From Amanita rubescens (lineage: Eukaryota > Basidiomycota > Agaricomycetes > Agaricales > Amanitaceae): 64,000 nucleotides of DNA. A program made the position numbers and the translations under genes. This document shows, one piece after another, positions 34,291 through 47,271 of this stretch. Under the pieces are notes generated by a model, which did no database searches, was not told the DNA's origin, and worked only from the letters and a program-made list of their open reading frames with translations. The stretch spans positions 496,001 through 560,000 of the forward strand of contig WION01000005.1 in NCBI GenBank assembly GCA_015039365.1, read 5' to 3'. Numbering within the stretch: the first letter of the stretch is position 1; every line of letters begins with the position of its first letter.

Positions 34291-35782
34291 TCAGTCCTCA
34301 TCAGAGTCCATCCGTAAGCCATCAGCTTCCGTGAATGATAAGTTGCTACTAACACCGTCTTGGATGAAAAAATCATCCAAAGTCAATGATCTAATGTCGA
34401 AACCCTGCAACAATGATCAATCGACGAAATTATTCAGTTAGAAAGTATACATACCTCCACCTGACCCTTTTCTAGCATCTCTTGACTTACTGATGCGCTC
34501 CGCACATATTGCCTCACTGGCACCATTGCCGCCTTGCGACATGATTCCTTGAGATCGGAACCCGAAAATCCTTCTGTAAGCGAAGCCAATTGTTCCATAG
34601 GGAAGTTGGGCGCGAGTTTTGTTTCTTTGAGCATCTGAAAGACCAAGTTATTGAGCGTTAAGGGAAACCCAAGGTGGTATTACGCACCAAATTCAAGATC
34701 TTGAGCCGCTGTTCACGATTAGGCAGACCCACTGCAAAACGTTGTGGCATACGCCGCAGTATAGCAGCATCGATATCAGTGGGACGGTTTGTTGCGCCGA
34801 GAACCATTATCCTATCTTTTCCAGATAGTAGGCCATCCCATAGTCTGCAAGTCAACATTAGCCAGAGAACATATGCGCGAAAAACAGACACACGTCATGA
34901 ATTCTGCTTTGAGCATCCCGGTGACTTCGTGATCGCCCCTGCTCCTTTGCCTCAAGAACGAGTCGATTTCGTCGATGAAGATGATACTCGGCTGTGTTTT
35001 ACGGGCAAGACTGAATAGGCCTGCCACGAGCTTATTTGACTCCCCGTACCATTTGTTGGTCAGGACCGAAGCCGCAATGTTGATAAATGTAGCTCGGGAT
35101 TCTTTTGCAAGCGCTTTCGCAAGCATGGTCTTTCCGCAGCCTGGAGGACCATAGAGGAGAACGCCTTTGGGGGCTGAAATGAGTGAAGATGTCGCGGAGA
35201 ATACTTTAGGGTAGAGAAGGGGGTATATTACAGCCTCACGAAGATGGCTTATGATAGGATCTAGTCCTCCGATGTCTGCATTGAATATTGAGCGGATTAC
35301 AGTTTAAAGGGTAGAAAAGACACGCACCCGAGAAGGTGACATCGATGTTGTCTGGATGAATTACCTCGTTTGCGACAACTCCTGGATGAAATTCTCAGAA
35401 CGGAAGCTCGCTGACAGGATGGTTGAAAACTTACGTTCGTATTCATCCAAATCTAGGTTCCCATGTCCAAGGCGCTCGAGGACCTCTTTATGCTTTTCCT
35501 TAACTTTGCTATGAGCTTTGTCTGGGTACAGTATGCCGTCATATAACCACTATGGGAGTATAAACGTTGAACATATTGGGGATGGTAGCAACGGACTTGT
35601 ATTGTATAATATATGGCTGCCTTGCGTATATAGTTGGAACAGTTCTTGGGAGGAGTAGAATAAGACGCACTTGAGAGGCAATAAAAATAGCGACTTTTAA
35701 ATGGCTATCAGGGTAGCGGTAGCAAGGTCAGGCGAATACTCGTACCATCGAACATTGCTCGTCTCGTTCCGGCGGAGACCAT
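34291..35782 (-). CDS. MSP1: Msp1/ATAD1 mitochondrial outer-membrane AAA ATPase
   Basis: Msp1 pulls mislocalised tail-anchored proteins out of the mitochondrial outer membrane. The assembled protein has about 361 residues, the size of the yeast protein. It opens with a membrane segment ([20 protein letters not shown], residues 13-32). The AAA core has DIGGLDPII, Walker A GPPGCGKT, Walker [16 protein letters not shown] as sensor 1, arginine fingers in LRRMPQRF, and [12 protein letters not shown]. The first two exons are very small, and the first intron uses a weak GTTCGA donor, so the N-terminal nine residues are the least certain part. The start at 35782 was chosen because it gives a short positively charged N-terminus before the helix. 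Confidence 0.94.
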
Positions 35783-35954
35783 GATAAGCGTCGGACAAAC
35801 GTCAGTGAGTGACGATGTTGTCACAACCTAAATACGACTACACTACAATAATAATACAAAGTACCTATTACATCTATCTACTTCTACATAGTTACTACAT
35901 CTTGCTAGTCTACATATATAATGCCATAAATGCGAGTATACAGGTCCAAATAGA

Positions 35955-36331
35955 TTATGCATAAAATGTATGATGCACCAATGGCGGATATGCTAGGCTT
36001 TTGGTCCCTGGCATCTCTTGCATGGGATGTATCTGAGAATCGAATGAAGGACTTGTGGGCTGCGAATGCCCATGTTGGTCGACCGGGTTGTGCCCAGACG
36101 TGCGGAAAAATGCATATAGCATAGCATAGCGGTTCTTTCGGTAGAGCATAAGGAGGATCAAGAATAGGATGAAAAGGACTGCAAAGCCCTGTTAGGGACG
36201 CGTAGATTAGCGGCAGAGGACGTACTGAGGCATACTATGATTGCACGGAGGACGGCTTTGGATAAGTCGTCATTATTTGTGACACCGTCATCGACGATGA
36301 GCAGGGGAATGATGGGAGGGGTGCGAGGCAT
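35955..36331 (-). CDS. Small single-pass membrane protein of unknown function
   Basis: Two exons (36331-36226, 36178-35955; 47-nt intron) give 109 residues. The N-terminal 30 residues are followed by one strong membrane helix (AIIVCLILFILFLILLMLY) and then a basic RKNRY stop-transfer motif and a polar tail with His, Pro and Ser. I do not recognise the family. Its reality rests on the frame-restoring intron with a clean GTACGT donor, which joins the hydrophobic stretch into one helix. It shares a 116-bp divergent promoter with ALG11. Confidence 0.6.
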
Positions 36332-36447
36332 TGGGAGGGTACAGTATAGACTTGTTTTTGGTGAAAGATGAGAGGATGTCCACTTATAAGTTATAAATCG
36401 TCGAGATCATTTCTCGAATTCTCCCACGAGCCAGCTCACGTCAGTTC
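36332..36447. promoter_or_regulatory. Bidirectional promoter of ALG11 and the small membrane protein
   Basis: 116 bp between divergent start codons. A TATAAGTTATAAAT element near 36384-36397 could serve as a TATA box for ALG11. Confidence 0.4.
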
Positions 36448-38333
36448 ATGCTCATCTTCCTCCTTCCACTTTTTGTCCTTGTCTTCTTCTATGCCCGTAA
36501 TTTGCGCTCTCTTAACCGACGAAAAAGGGACGCAATCCTTACCGAGCTAAATAAACCACAAAACAGTCGCATAGTTGCCTTTTTCCATCCCTATTGGTAT
36601 GTTCTCTTTCTGTCTTTCCTCACTGCGTCTGATTCTACGTCGCAGCAACAAGTAATGCCGGAGGGGGCGGAGAGCGTGTTCTATGGACTGCCATTGCTGC
36701 CATACAAAGCGCCCATCCAAATATCGTGGTCGTCGTGTACAGCGGTGACATTGATGCTTCCAAGGATGCCATTTTGGCCCAAGTTCATGTAGGTGTGCTT
36801 GCCTCGCGTTGAACTCCTCCTTCACCTCACACGGTACCCCAGGCCCGTTTCAACATAAAATTAGATCCGTCCTCACTGCACTTTGTATTCCTTCGATCGC
36901 GTTATCTCGTGGAAGACTCCACCTGGCCCCGTTTCACTCTCTTGGCACAAAGTCTCGGATCAATGTACCTCGCATGGGAAGCCTTGTCCAAGCTAATTCC
37001 CGATCTATTCATCGGTACGCCTTTCGCCCATCTTCTCAGTCTTGATATGACATGGCAATAGACAGCATGGGATATGCGTTTACGTTCCACGTTGTTTCTT
37101 TCTTGGGGTGCATTCCCATTGGAGCATATGTCCATTATCCGACTATTAGCACTGACATGCTTGCCCGCGTGCAGTCTCGCAGACGTTGGCACACAAACGC
37201 CCATAGCATATCGTCCTCCGCTATCTTCAGTCAAGCGAAACTTTTGTAATGAATTTTGTCTTTACCCGAGTTTCGTCCCTAATGATTATTTTTAGTTATT
37301 ACCGCCTCTTCATGTATTACTATGCCTTCTCCCTCCGCAAGGCTGACTTCTTGATGGTGAACTCGAGCTGGACGAAGAACCATGTCGACTCAATTCTGCG
37401 ACATACAGATCCGATCTTGGATTTACTGCATGTTTTGCCGAGCTTGGCGTTTTCTCGAACTAGACCGACAACAGCGCAAATAGTCTATCCGCCCTGTGAT
37501 ACGCGGGCAGTCAGCGGGTTTCCTTTGGATGGCCGAGAACGTATCATCTTGAGCGTTGCCCAGTTCCGGTTTGTTCCTAATTCCTATCACACCCGAGCAT
37601 TTGACCATTTCTGACCTCAGCCCCGAAAAGGATCATGCCACGCAGCTGCGATCGTTTGCCAAGTTGTTACAAATACATCCTGAATATGCATCAGGACCAG
37701 ACAGCGTTAGGCTTGTCCTTATTGGTGGAAGCCGCAATGCTGGTGACGCGGCACGAGTTGATGATTTGCGTGACTTGTCTCGACAATTGGGGATTGAGGT
37801 TCGTCGAGCCTTTTTCGCGCAATAGGCATAAACTTAGCTCTCCCAGGATCGCGCAGAGTTTGTCATTAATGCTTCTTATCCCGTTGTTCTGGATTGGTTG
37901 CGCAGATCAAGCATTGGTTTCAGCGCCATGGTTGATGAACATTTTGGAATTAATGTAGTAGAGTTCATGGTATGTGCCACTTCCACGTCATGTCCGCATA
38001 ACCTAATATCTCACCAGGCAGCTGGCGTAATACCGGTAGCGCACGCATCAGGAGGTCCACTTCAGGACATTATAGTTCCTTATTATGGTGAACCAACAGG
38101 TAATAATGGTTTCTGCTTGTCGTGTGACGCTATTGATTCGCAACGCAGGTTTCCACGCCCGAGATCCGGATTCATTTGCAGATGCACTGCATCAAGCACT
38201 AAGCCTTTCAAAAGCCGAGGAGTCCGCCATGAGAAAAAGGGCTCGCCAATGGGCTGTGCAGCGTTTCTCCGAAGAAGAGTTTGTCAAAGGCTGGAATGCA
38301 AGTGGCTGGCAAAAATCTCTCGCGATTCCGTGA
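36448..38333 (+). CDS. ALG11: GDP-Man:Man3GlcNAc2-PP-dolichol alpha-1,2-mannosyltransferase
   Basis: Alg11 adds the fourth and fifth mannoses to the lipid-linked oligosaccharide on the cytosolic face of the ER. Nine exons (36448-36596, 36653-36788, 36843-37014, 37062-37245, 37296-37568, 37621-37798, 37847-37969, 38018-38099, 38149-38333) give 493 residues. An N-terminal membrane helix is followed by [15 protein letters not shown], the conserved [38 protein letters not shown], and the GT4 donor site [15 protein letters not shown] with HASGGP. Its stop is 33 bp from that of the convergent FMN oxidase. Confidence 0.96.
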
Positions 38334-38366
38334 AGGTGGTCTGTCTACGTAATTTCAGATCTAATC

Positions 38367-40020
38367 TTAGAAATCGAGCTTGACCACTACATGTTCTCCC
38401 CGTCCTTGAATATCTCCCAGGCTCCTGTATCCCGCAAGCGAGAGATTGGAGTCCAGATCCGCGAGCGTATGTTTAAGCACTTGTTCCACACCGGCTTGAC
38501 CACCAGCCATGAGTCCGTATAGCCATGGCCGACCCACTGTAAAGGACATTAAACCTAGACCGTGAAACGCATACTTCTTCACATACACAGGACAGCTTGA
38601 GCGCCCAATGCCAATGCCTTGATGACATCACTCCCAGTGCGAATGCCAGAATCGAACAGGATTGTCAACTTTCCTGTTCTCTGTGCTTCTCTGACTTTGG
38701 GAGATTTCATAATATTTACCAAGGCATAAAGGGACGGAATGGCTCCGTCAACTTGTCGACCACCTGAATCGATTCAGTTTACAGAAGCGGAAGAACACGA
38801 GGATAAACCTCTCACCATGATTCGAAACAACTATTCCATCAACCCCGAAATCAAGTGCCCACTCCGCATCCTTGTATTGCAATATGTCAGCAATCCATGT
38901 CAGAAAAGGAAAGATGCGTATGCATGTCGATCAAATGCACCGAACCGACTTCGCCGCTTGATAAATTTCTTTGCATGCATTTGCACTAACCTGTGCACAT
39001 TGTATACCCTTTAGGATCAATGGTCCTGACCAATTGTCTCTAAGGAATTTGACATCTTGCCAAGGACGGACGAAATTAGTCTCTTTGAGCCATTCGAATC
39101 CCAAGTACGATTCCCTCTTGATGTTTTCGTCACCCTCTAGGAGCAGTTTATTCAACTTGGCTGCGTCATAAGGGAATTCTGTGTGTTCTTCATGTCTCGG
39201 CTGAAGATTGTACCGCGCCATGAATACTGGATCAGAAAGACCAACTTGCGCGCCTATGCCGTGAGCGAATGGGAGATAGGACGTTTCAAGATCGTGTGGC
39301 CTCCAACCGATAGTCGGGGTATCGAGAGTGACGACAAGCGCACTGAAACCATTTTCTTTGGCGCGCTTGAGGATGGAAAGGGTTACTTCTTCCGTACGAG
39401 GCCTTTTGGGGGGCTGTTGTTATTGGCCTATTTCGCTGAGAAGATCACTGACCAGTATAGTTGGTACCATCGAACGCCGTTTCCGTTTGCTTTCGCGACC
39501 TCCTCTATACTTCGACTCGATGCTGTGCTCATGATATAAGGAATCCCGACGTTGTGTGCGGCCCGAGCAGATGCAAGCTCGCCATCGGGATTACAGATCC
39601 CTTGCACACCGATAGGAGCCATTAAAACTGGCGCAGCAAGCTTGGTACCAAATAGCATCACCTATAGAATCATGTCAGATCGCTCTTTGGATGCACATTG
39701 CGAGTAAAGAAACAACATCGAGCTTCCGGTTGGAGGTATCGACGAGCATGCGGGGTATGATGGCGTATTTTTCAAACGCACGTCGATTGTTCTTGTCTGT
39801 TGAATTGGCACCAGCGCTTCCATATGCATAATAGAATGCACCTAGAATGTATTCGTGCTTTCGAGAGCGCCTTGAAAGATCAACACCCACCGATGTGATC
39901 TTTAAGAGCCTCTCTCGCTTTCTGTTCTACTTCCTCGAATGACACTGTCCCGAGAACTGGACTCTTCCGGCTAGCGTAAAGTTGTAGCTTGTACAAGGAC
40001 CAAGTGTTGATATCAGCCAT
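38367..40020 (-). CDS. FMN-dependent alpha-hydroxy-acid oxidase/dehydrogenase
   Basis: Members oxidise L-lactate or related 2-hydroxy acids. Seven exons (40020-39891, 39841-39717, 39661-39453, 39402-38991, 38870-38816, 38763-38587, 38536-38367) give 425 residues. There is no cytochrome b5 domain, so it is not a Cyb2-type flavocytochrome. Visible family elements are FGTKLAAPVLMAPIGVQG, the FMN-site IMSTASS, YQLYW, ILKGIQ, the active-site SNHGGRQVDG with the catalytic His and Arg, DSGIRTGSDVIKALALGA, and GRPWLYGLMAGG. The lactate monooxygenase-like subgroup of fungi fits best; the exact substrate cannot be read from the sequence. Confidence 0.93.
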
Positions 40021-40248
40021 GATCGTAGTACCTTGGGTGAGTCGGTCAAGCCTTTGTGCTTTGCAAGGCTTATCAACACGAAAATATGTGGAATTCCCCG
40101 TCAGAAAAGAGGGGTGTCAGCTGTCACATGAAACAGACTTGCTAATATACAGTGCGGGCGCCGGGAAGCAGAAAGCTATCGAACAAAAATAGCAAAATGA
40201 CAAAAAGTCAAGATCACCGGCAAATAGTCAAGCCTGAAATTGAAATTG

Positions 40249-43117
40249 CTAGGTGTCAAACAATTCTCCTGGTACGGAATCCGTATCCTCCCATGCTGAT
40301 TGATCACTGTCAAGAAGACCACCATCCATGTCCTCACGTTCTGCGGATTCCCTACGATTGAAACGTGTACGTTCGCGTATCTGACCACCTGAAACGTCCG
40401 GTATCGCCTCTGGCCGGGAGTCTGATGACATGTGTCGATGTCGAGTCTGGCCGAGATCTGCAGCAGACAAAATCTGATTCTCTCTACTATCCTTACGCCG
40501 TCGAGGCGAGCCAGTACGCACAACTTCGTGTAGATGCGCTGACTTTGCCCATGCTTTTGCGCTTCGAGGAATACCGGTACTGGACCATAGTCCATATACT
40601 TCAGAATTGTGAGAATTGGATCGTCGAAGCATTGCGGATTTTGAGGGAGTTAAAGTTCGTTGATGATTCTGGTATTGCGAGTGAGCGTGGGGACCGAGGT
40701 GTAGGGGAGGTGGTGGGTTGCGCTTGATACCTCTATGGGATGAAGTTCGAGAACGCGAATGGTTAGACAACTTTCGAGGCCTGTCGTCGGTCGTTTGATA
40801 AGCTGCCAGATTTGATAATGATGATGGAATATTCATGTCAGTTGGCGCAAAAGGTATTTTTTGTCGGGGGAACACAAAATCATCGAGACCAGAGCCCGAA
40901 TCTAATTGGACCTTCCGATGAATGACCATATCGAATCAACCAGTGGACTCACCAGTATGCACATGCGACGAATGGCTTGGAGCTTGAGGCTGATTTGAGA
41001 GGAGGGATATATTGCCATCAGTTGATGAGTCGCTTTTCGAGTGCCGAGTCCAATCGGTGCTCAAATTCAGCCGCCTACTCAATTCTCTCAAATACTTGTA
41101 CTTCGGAGACCTAGAGTCAGCAATTGCATCATGCCGAATCACTAGTGGTTCTCCGCGCGAGCCGCGAGTAAGAGCCATGAAAACGAGTACTAATAGTAAC
41201 AAGCATAGTTGAGCGATGCCAAGTCGCTTTTCGAGTGCAATCTGAGATCGTTGAATTTTAATATCAGGTATGGCGTATCTGACATGCTTCGCACCTCGTC
41301 CGACAAATATTCCACTACTGCCATAAATTCTCTGAGTTCCATTTGGAGCTGTTGCCTCTGTCTCTCCCATTCTTGGACAGCGCGCTGATGTGATTGTCCA
41401 TGGGCTCGCCCCTACAGTCAATCAGCAAGTGGCTCTATCCAACAACAAACCGATGCTTACTATGCCCTCCAGCCTACCGACATCTTCACCCATACGCTTG
41501 AGAAGATCCCGAATAGCGGTATTTTGTTGTTCGACGTAGCGCACATATAGTGTGTGATTTGCCTCGAGTGCTGTCAGCCGGTTCATGATTACACGGTATA
41601 TTGATTCCCCCGACGAAGATGAGGCGGCAGTTTGTGAAGCGCTAGGAATAGATGATGTTGCAACACTTGTATGCACGACCGGGGATGCCACAACTGGCGT
41701 AGAAATGCGCGTCGAGTGTTGAACAGAAGGAGTACTTTCCGAATGACCCCCACTGGTCACAATAGATGGATACACAGTAGGAACAGATGATAGGGTATTA
41801 GTCGACGTATGAGAATCGGCGGTATTAGGATATAATGATATATCTGTGTTCGTGGGCAGCGGTCTGGATGTCTCTGAATGCACATCGTATGAATTGCGCG
41901 ATTGTATTTCGTTTTGACTGTTTTTTATGCTTGACGATTCGCGGTCGTCCGATATCATTGCCCCAGTACCTGTAGAGAGTGCAGACCCAGGTTCCAGCTG
42001 GCTGACTCTGATTACAGGTTGCTGAGAAGGCACGGAAACGTAAGATGAAGTAGGCTTGCCCGTGGACATGGGGGTTGGGGTTGTCGTAGAGAAAGAATCA
42101 TTGGAAGGCTGATCAACTACATCCCTTGCCGCGCTGGACCCTGCGCCGATATCTGTTTTCCCTTTACTTTCCTCTTCCCACTGTTCCCACTTGTATTCTT
42201 CCAGATGTGTTAATCCATATACTCGGAGAAGTGACAAAGGACAGTAATATTCATTCCCGTAGTGTGAATGAAAGTCGATCCGGATATAGCGATAGAAGTC
42301 CCGCAATGACGTCGGAGGATGGAAGGACTGAAATCAATGGTCATGAGCGTTCATGTTGAGACGCGGGACATCATACCTGCACTCCGCGGATGTTCTTGGC
42401 CCGGTAAGCCCCAGCATCTTCCCAGCTTTTATCGTTCGTAGCATCCGTTTTTGCAACACGCACAGAAAATTCTTTGAACACCCCGCTAAAGAATTCAAAA
42501 TTGGCCAATTGCACAGTGTCAATTCGAATGTCTTCACAGAGTTCGACTATAATGAACTGACTCTCGCCGTTCGCCGGCTTGCAGGGACTGAGCATATATC
42601 TATCCCTCTTGGAGCTGAGCACATTGGAAGGAGATTTTGCTGAACGGTGCGCGCCATGAACTCGCGCCGAACAGTCAAGGCTGGCGTAGTTGAACCTATC
42701 TGTAAGAGGAACTCGGGGGTGAAGTTGGTGATTCTGTGGTACGATGTCGTCTGTCGATGCGGATCCGGAAGAGCTTGACTGCGAGGAAGAATTCAACACG
42801 GGAGAATCGAATTTGGCTCTGCTGTCGTCACCGGAGGCTGACATGTTACGCCCGCCAGCACTTATATCCGCACTATGGATATGGTGCTCCTTATGCTCTA
42901 TAGAATCCCACTGCTTTGCTTTCCATTCATCGAACGATAGAAGAACCTCATCCCCTACTGGATCGTGAGGTGACAGCGGCTTCAAGCAGCATACGGGAAG
43001 GTGTTGACGGGAAGCGGCCAAGGAAGAAAAAGTACGGAAAGGATCATTGCTGGAGAGATTAGCGGGGAAAACAGATGGGAGAAAGATGAGAAGAAGAAGA
43101 GCAAAGGGAAGCGACAT
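40249..43117 (-). CDS. SUN-domain ER membrane protein (Slp1/SUCO-like)
   Basis: Slp1-type SUN proteins protect newly made membrane proteins in the ER. Five exons (43117-42377, 42327-41461, 41411-41295, 41241-40953, 40901-40249) give 888 residues. A signal peptide (residues 1-19) precedes the SUN-like domain at about 140-300, with FNYASLDCSARV, LSPCKPANGESQFIIVELCEDI, ANFEFFSG, and HYGNEYYCPLSLLRVYG. A Ser/Thr-rich stretch, a coiled coil (about 535-575) and one membrane helix (near 584-600, LCLLLLVLVFMAL) follow; the last 280 residues are polar and basic. The start codon is only 30 bp after the stop of the GGTase-I beta gene on the same strand. Confidence 0.92.
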
Positions 43118-43147
43118 GACATGTGGGCGGTAGCCTTCAATGGCTAT

Positions 43148-44707
43148 TCATACTAGCACACGTGCTCGAACATGCTCTCGCGCCCACCGCGACGTCTCTT
43201 CACTCGCGTTCAATAACGGATCCAACCTCTTCAACCTCCACGACTCACTTCCTTCACTATACATACACACTACAGCTAGCGAGAGATACGTGTGATATGG
43301 GTCTAAGTCATTCTCGTTAGCAACTTCACTCCGTTCAACTACATACATACCGGGATTCTGCTCAGGTGCTTTAGATATACCCCCGAATCGGAATTGACAA
43401 TCTGATATGAATTGCAATAGAGCAGGTCCATTGACTAATCCCTTTACGCCCAAAATCTGATCATGTTTAAGTAGGGAAAAAGTCAAAATCATACAACAAG
43501 TACCTCAAGCGCTGCACCGCACCAAAAACAGTAGCATGCGTCTGCTTCCTTTGCTGTACGCCCACGGAATCCTCCGGATGGCTCTTGGTTTTGGACTAGC
43601 CAGCGAACCGTCTGCGCATGCTCAACCGGAGTCAAAACAGTGGCGCTTGTTCTTAGCTTTTCTGGAATAAGATAGAGCGATGCGATAGCGAGGTACGTTG
43701 TTCCTCCTGCACCGCAAACAAGTCAGGTCCATCATCAAGCCAAAAGTCGGAACCATTTGCTCACCGTGCGCTTCGCAGAAAGGCATCTGACCGTACCCAC
43801 CCTCCTGAGTCTTGACTATGCATTAGATGGCCATGCACGTTAATAGACTAAGTTCCTTACTCGGCATGACGCGATGAACTTTACGGCGCCTGGAATGTCT
43901 ATTCCAGACCAATCGTCTAACATCGTGCTTATGGAAAAGGCACAGTAGAGCGATCTCAGATCAGTCTCGCCACCCCCAGGGGTTGTGGAGAAGCTGTTGA
44001 CAGCAGAAGGTCAGATATAATCTCGGTATGTGTACTGTTCCACGCTAACCTTCCGTCTTTTCTCTGGCAAGCCCGCAAAAAGTTGACAAGACCGGGCCCG
44101 TCCAGTTTTTGAAAGTCATCCCGGAAAATAGCTAGCGTTAGTATCGCCGCGTACGTCATGATTACATGCGGAGTATCGTATCGTAGCTATCAGTCGGAAT
44201 CAGTCATTCCACAAACATTATCCAATGAATTGCGAAACTCGCATTATTCTCTGAAGGTTCCTTTATCTTCACATATGGGCTCGATCTAAAGCCAGAGCCA
44301 TAACTCCCAACTGTTCATTGACTATCCATGAGCTCAGTGGGAAGGCCCGACCGTAAGAAATCGTACTCGTGTATTGCTCCCATACCCATGATCTCCATAC
44401 CTCACGGTCGGCACTACTGGTCTTTTCATATAGTAATCCCAGCAAATCCAGTGAGCCTATGCAGTAAAACCCCACAACTAGCCTACGAAACAAGTGAGGA
44501 TCGGCCATGTTTCCACATGTGCAGCGACATACCGAGTAGCGTCAAGGTCCGTCGAAGTGTTAGGCAACCCTGTATCATCGCCGAGGGAAACTTCTTAATT
44601 TGCATCATTCGATTCGATAGTTGGGACCTACCCATCAAACAACGACAACAATGGGCCGCATGGCTTCTCTTTGATAGTGCGGGAAGGTCATCAACCGAGT
44701 CGGTCAT
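43148..44707 (-). CDS. CDC43: Geranylgeranyltransferase type I beta subunit
   Basis: It attaches geranylgeranyl groups to CaaX proteins such as Rho GTPases, with an alpha subunit encoded elsewhere. About nine exons. The prenyltransferase repeats can be followed: DATRLVVGFYCIGSLDLL, HVIMTYAAILTLAI, a WSGIDVPGAVKFIASCR repeat, TQEGGYGQMPFCEAHGGTTY, and PSGGFRGRTAKEADACYCFWCGAAL. The zinc ligands are the Asp and first Cys in KEADACYCFW and the His in DPYHTYLSL. The first intron has two usable acceptors three bases apart (38 or 41 nt), which would add or skip one residue. The farnesyltransferase beta subunit is longer and differs in these motifs, so the type I assignment is favoured. Confidence 0.9.
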
Positions 44708-44937
44708 AGTCACTTGACAAGTAATGAGAAACACTGGACCGTTTCAAATCTTCGGTGCCAATCACTTTGCTATAGCGCGATTACAAAAGTTTATCTTATC
44801 ACTCTGACAATCTTTGCTTCACGTCGAGTCGACATTCCGAGGATATACGAAGTGTTTATGACAAATACACTTGAATATAGCGTGTCACCATACAAATGAC
44901 GAACAAGGAGGATGGATTAGTTTTAGAGGTACAAAGT

Positions 44938-47271
44938 TCAAGGGATTGCATCGTTGATGAGAATTGTGGAACAAGTGAGAAATCGGATAAGTTCTGAAGA
45001 AGACGAACCAAGACTCCAAATCAGAGTCCATGCCATGCTTATAGGAAACGACCGCTGAGAAGTTGGCAAGTGTCCTTGGGATACTTGACCGGGAAGCTGA
45101 CTTTGAGCTGCCTGGTGTTGTCCCACAGATTGTGCTTGTGAAGCGTTCTGGGAGAGCACTAGGTTTTGGGTTGGAGCAAAAGCCGGGTGGGTCTTTTCTT
45201 CCAGATCCGCGTACATAACCGTCATCTCTTTCCGCTCTTTGGCCCAGTTTTCGGGATCCCAGCATGTATACTGTCCCTGTTCACCACCTTGCACTTTCTG
45301 CGAAGGCGCCATCCCGCTCTCTTTTGTGATCCATAGCCGCAGTTCTTTGTGATACCGCCAATTACGGTTGTATCTGACAAAATGTTGTAAGCATGCTTTG
45401 GGCGAAAACCCTTGACATAACGCACAGTTCCTGTGCAGCAACTTCTTGAAGGGAGTCTCGAGAACTTGAGTAGAACATGAAGAAAAGTGTCTCATCACTA
45501 AACGCCGCCGCTTTTGCTGGTCCAGGTGGTGGTGCCTGCACGTTCGAATAACAACTTGGTAACCGGAAGTCAGGTTCTACAGAATGTGCCGCTGATTGAT
45601 CTGCCCATGGTGTGATAAACGTAGAATACAAGTTCCTGAAGGTAACCCTGGTTGAACACAAAAGTGTATGCGTAATGAACGTGTCTTCTCTCACCCATTG
45701 TATCCCATGTCGAGCCCCATGGTACCCAGATCTGTCCCTATACTTGTTAACCCTTGGTCAACGTCTGCTCCCGCACTTTTGATCATTGCCAGGAGACCTA
45801 GTAGACCCCAACGATCGGCTGCACTCATCAGCACCTGCTGTGCCGGCGTTTGTGGATGTTGCTGAGAATTCGCTGAAAGAGGGTTGGAGTTGCCTTGGTT
45901 GCTAGGTGTCGGATTGTTCTGATTCACATGAGATTCTACGCAGGAGAATATCAGACAAGCAGTTTAACCAATACGATGGCTTCAACTACCTGTCACTGTA
46001 TTAGGGCCGGCCTGTGGTGGTTGTGAAAATGATGTTGCAAGGGGAGGCACGCCTGGCGGTGCATTCAGGTGCGTCGTTAGTGGATTCGGATTCGGATGTG
46101 CGCCATTTTGCTGAGAAAGGTCAATCAAAGCCGCTTTGATGTAACATTGCGACGTACATTTCCGGTTGGTGGCTGAGGCTGTGAGCCAGCACCAACACTT
46201 GCCGAATTCCATGCCGCATGTGCTTGGCTTGCCTTCAACGAGAAATTATTCTATATTTAAGTTCAGTTGGAGCATTGGCTGGGACACACTGATGGGAATA
46301 GTGCTCCGCACTGCTGAGACTCACCCGTTGTTGCTTATCTGCTTCTGTTTGCCCTTGCTGGAATCCGGGATGAACATTCCTGGACTGTGCTGCACCTAGA
46401 TTTAGTATTCCCGGTGTCCCTTGATGCAGGTTGCCGTTGAAACTTCCAAGGAGATTCTGTCTATGATGCTGCGAATGCTCATTATGCTGGAAGCCATTGA
46501 GCCCTGGCGGGTGAGAGTGGTTGTCTTGACTGGTGCTTTGACTTTGTGACGAGTTCTGGCTCTGTGGTTGTGTCTGGCCGCCCAGTGCCGGGAAATCGTC
46601 TGCCGTGAAATCGCGTGATTGATTCGACGCCGTATTCCCAATACTGCCCGACCCCCCGCTCGAACTACCCAGCCCTGCTTGGCTCGCATAACTCGTAGCG
46701 CTCGCCCCTACTCCGTTACCACCATTGGTATTTGAATTGTTGTTAGCCGCTGGGGCCGACCCTAGTGCGGGAAAATCATTGGGATCGAGATTCACTTCAC
46801 TCGCTGACGATACGGATGGCGCGCCTAAGTTCACCGTTTGAGCTAGGTGTAGCGGTATTGAGCTCGAAGTACCGTTTGTCTGTTGCTGAGCTGGCATTTG
46901 TTGTTGTTGCTGCTGAAGTGAGCTAGGCTGATGTTGGCCGAGCGCGCCGCTAAAAGCGAATGCTCCTGCTTGGCCGCGCTGTTGCATGAAGCTTGGCGTC
47001 TGCTGAGGACCCAAATTCTGGACTTGTGACTGTTGCGACGAACGGTGGGTAGTTGGTTGTAGTCCCGGTACATAACCACCGCTTTGTAGCACGTTTACAT
47101 TTCGTGGCGGTAGGCCATAGGTAGGATATGGCGGTCTGAATTGATTTGCTAGACTGGGGTTCGGTGCGAGACTTGGCGGTCTTTGTTGAGGTTGGCCTAA
47201 AAACTTTTAGCCATCTGACAATGGACGGTAAATAATACCATCACGACCGACCACTCACCAGGTCGATTCAT
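44938..47271 (-). CDS. NOT2: CCR4-NOT complex subunit NOT2
   Basis: NOT2 (Cdc36) is a scaffold of the CCR4-NOT deadenylase. The first exon is just MNRPG up to the intron at 47258; the second carries a long Gln/Ser/Asn-rich region with a pure Q run and two copies of the DFPALG motif (NDFPALGS, DDFPALGG), which is a hallmark of fungal and animal NOT2. The C-terminal NOT2/3/5 domain shows QVLMSAADRWGLLGLLAMIK, DQGLTSIGTDLGTMGLD, PWADQS, and RYHKELRLWITKE, ending with EEKTHPAF. A Gln-rich tail of about 70 residues continues beyond that domain; the exact stop (44938 or 44885) depends on whether a late intron is used. Confidence 0.92.
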
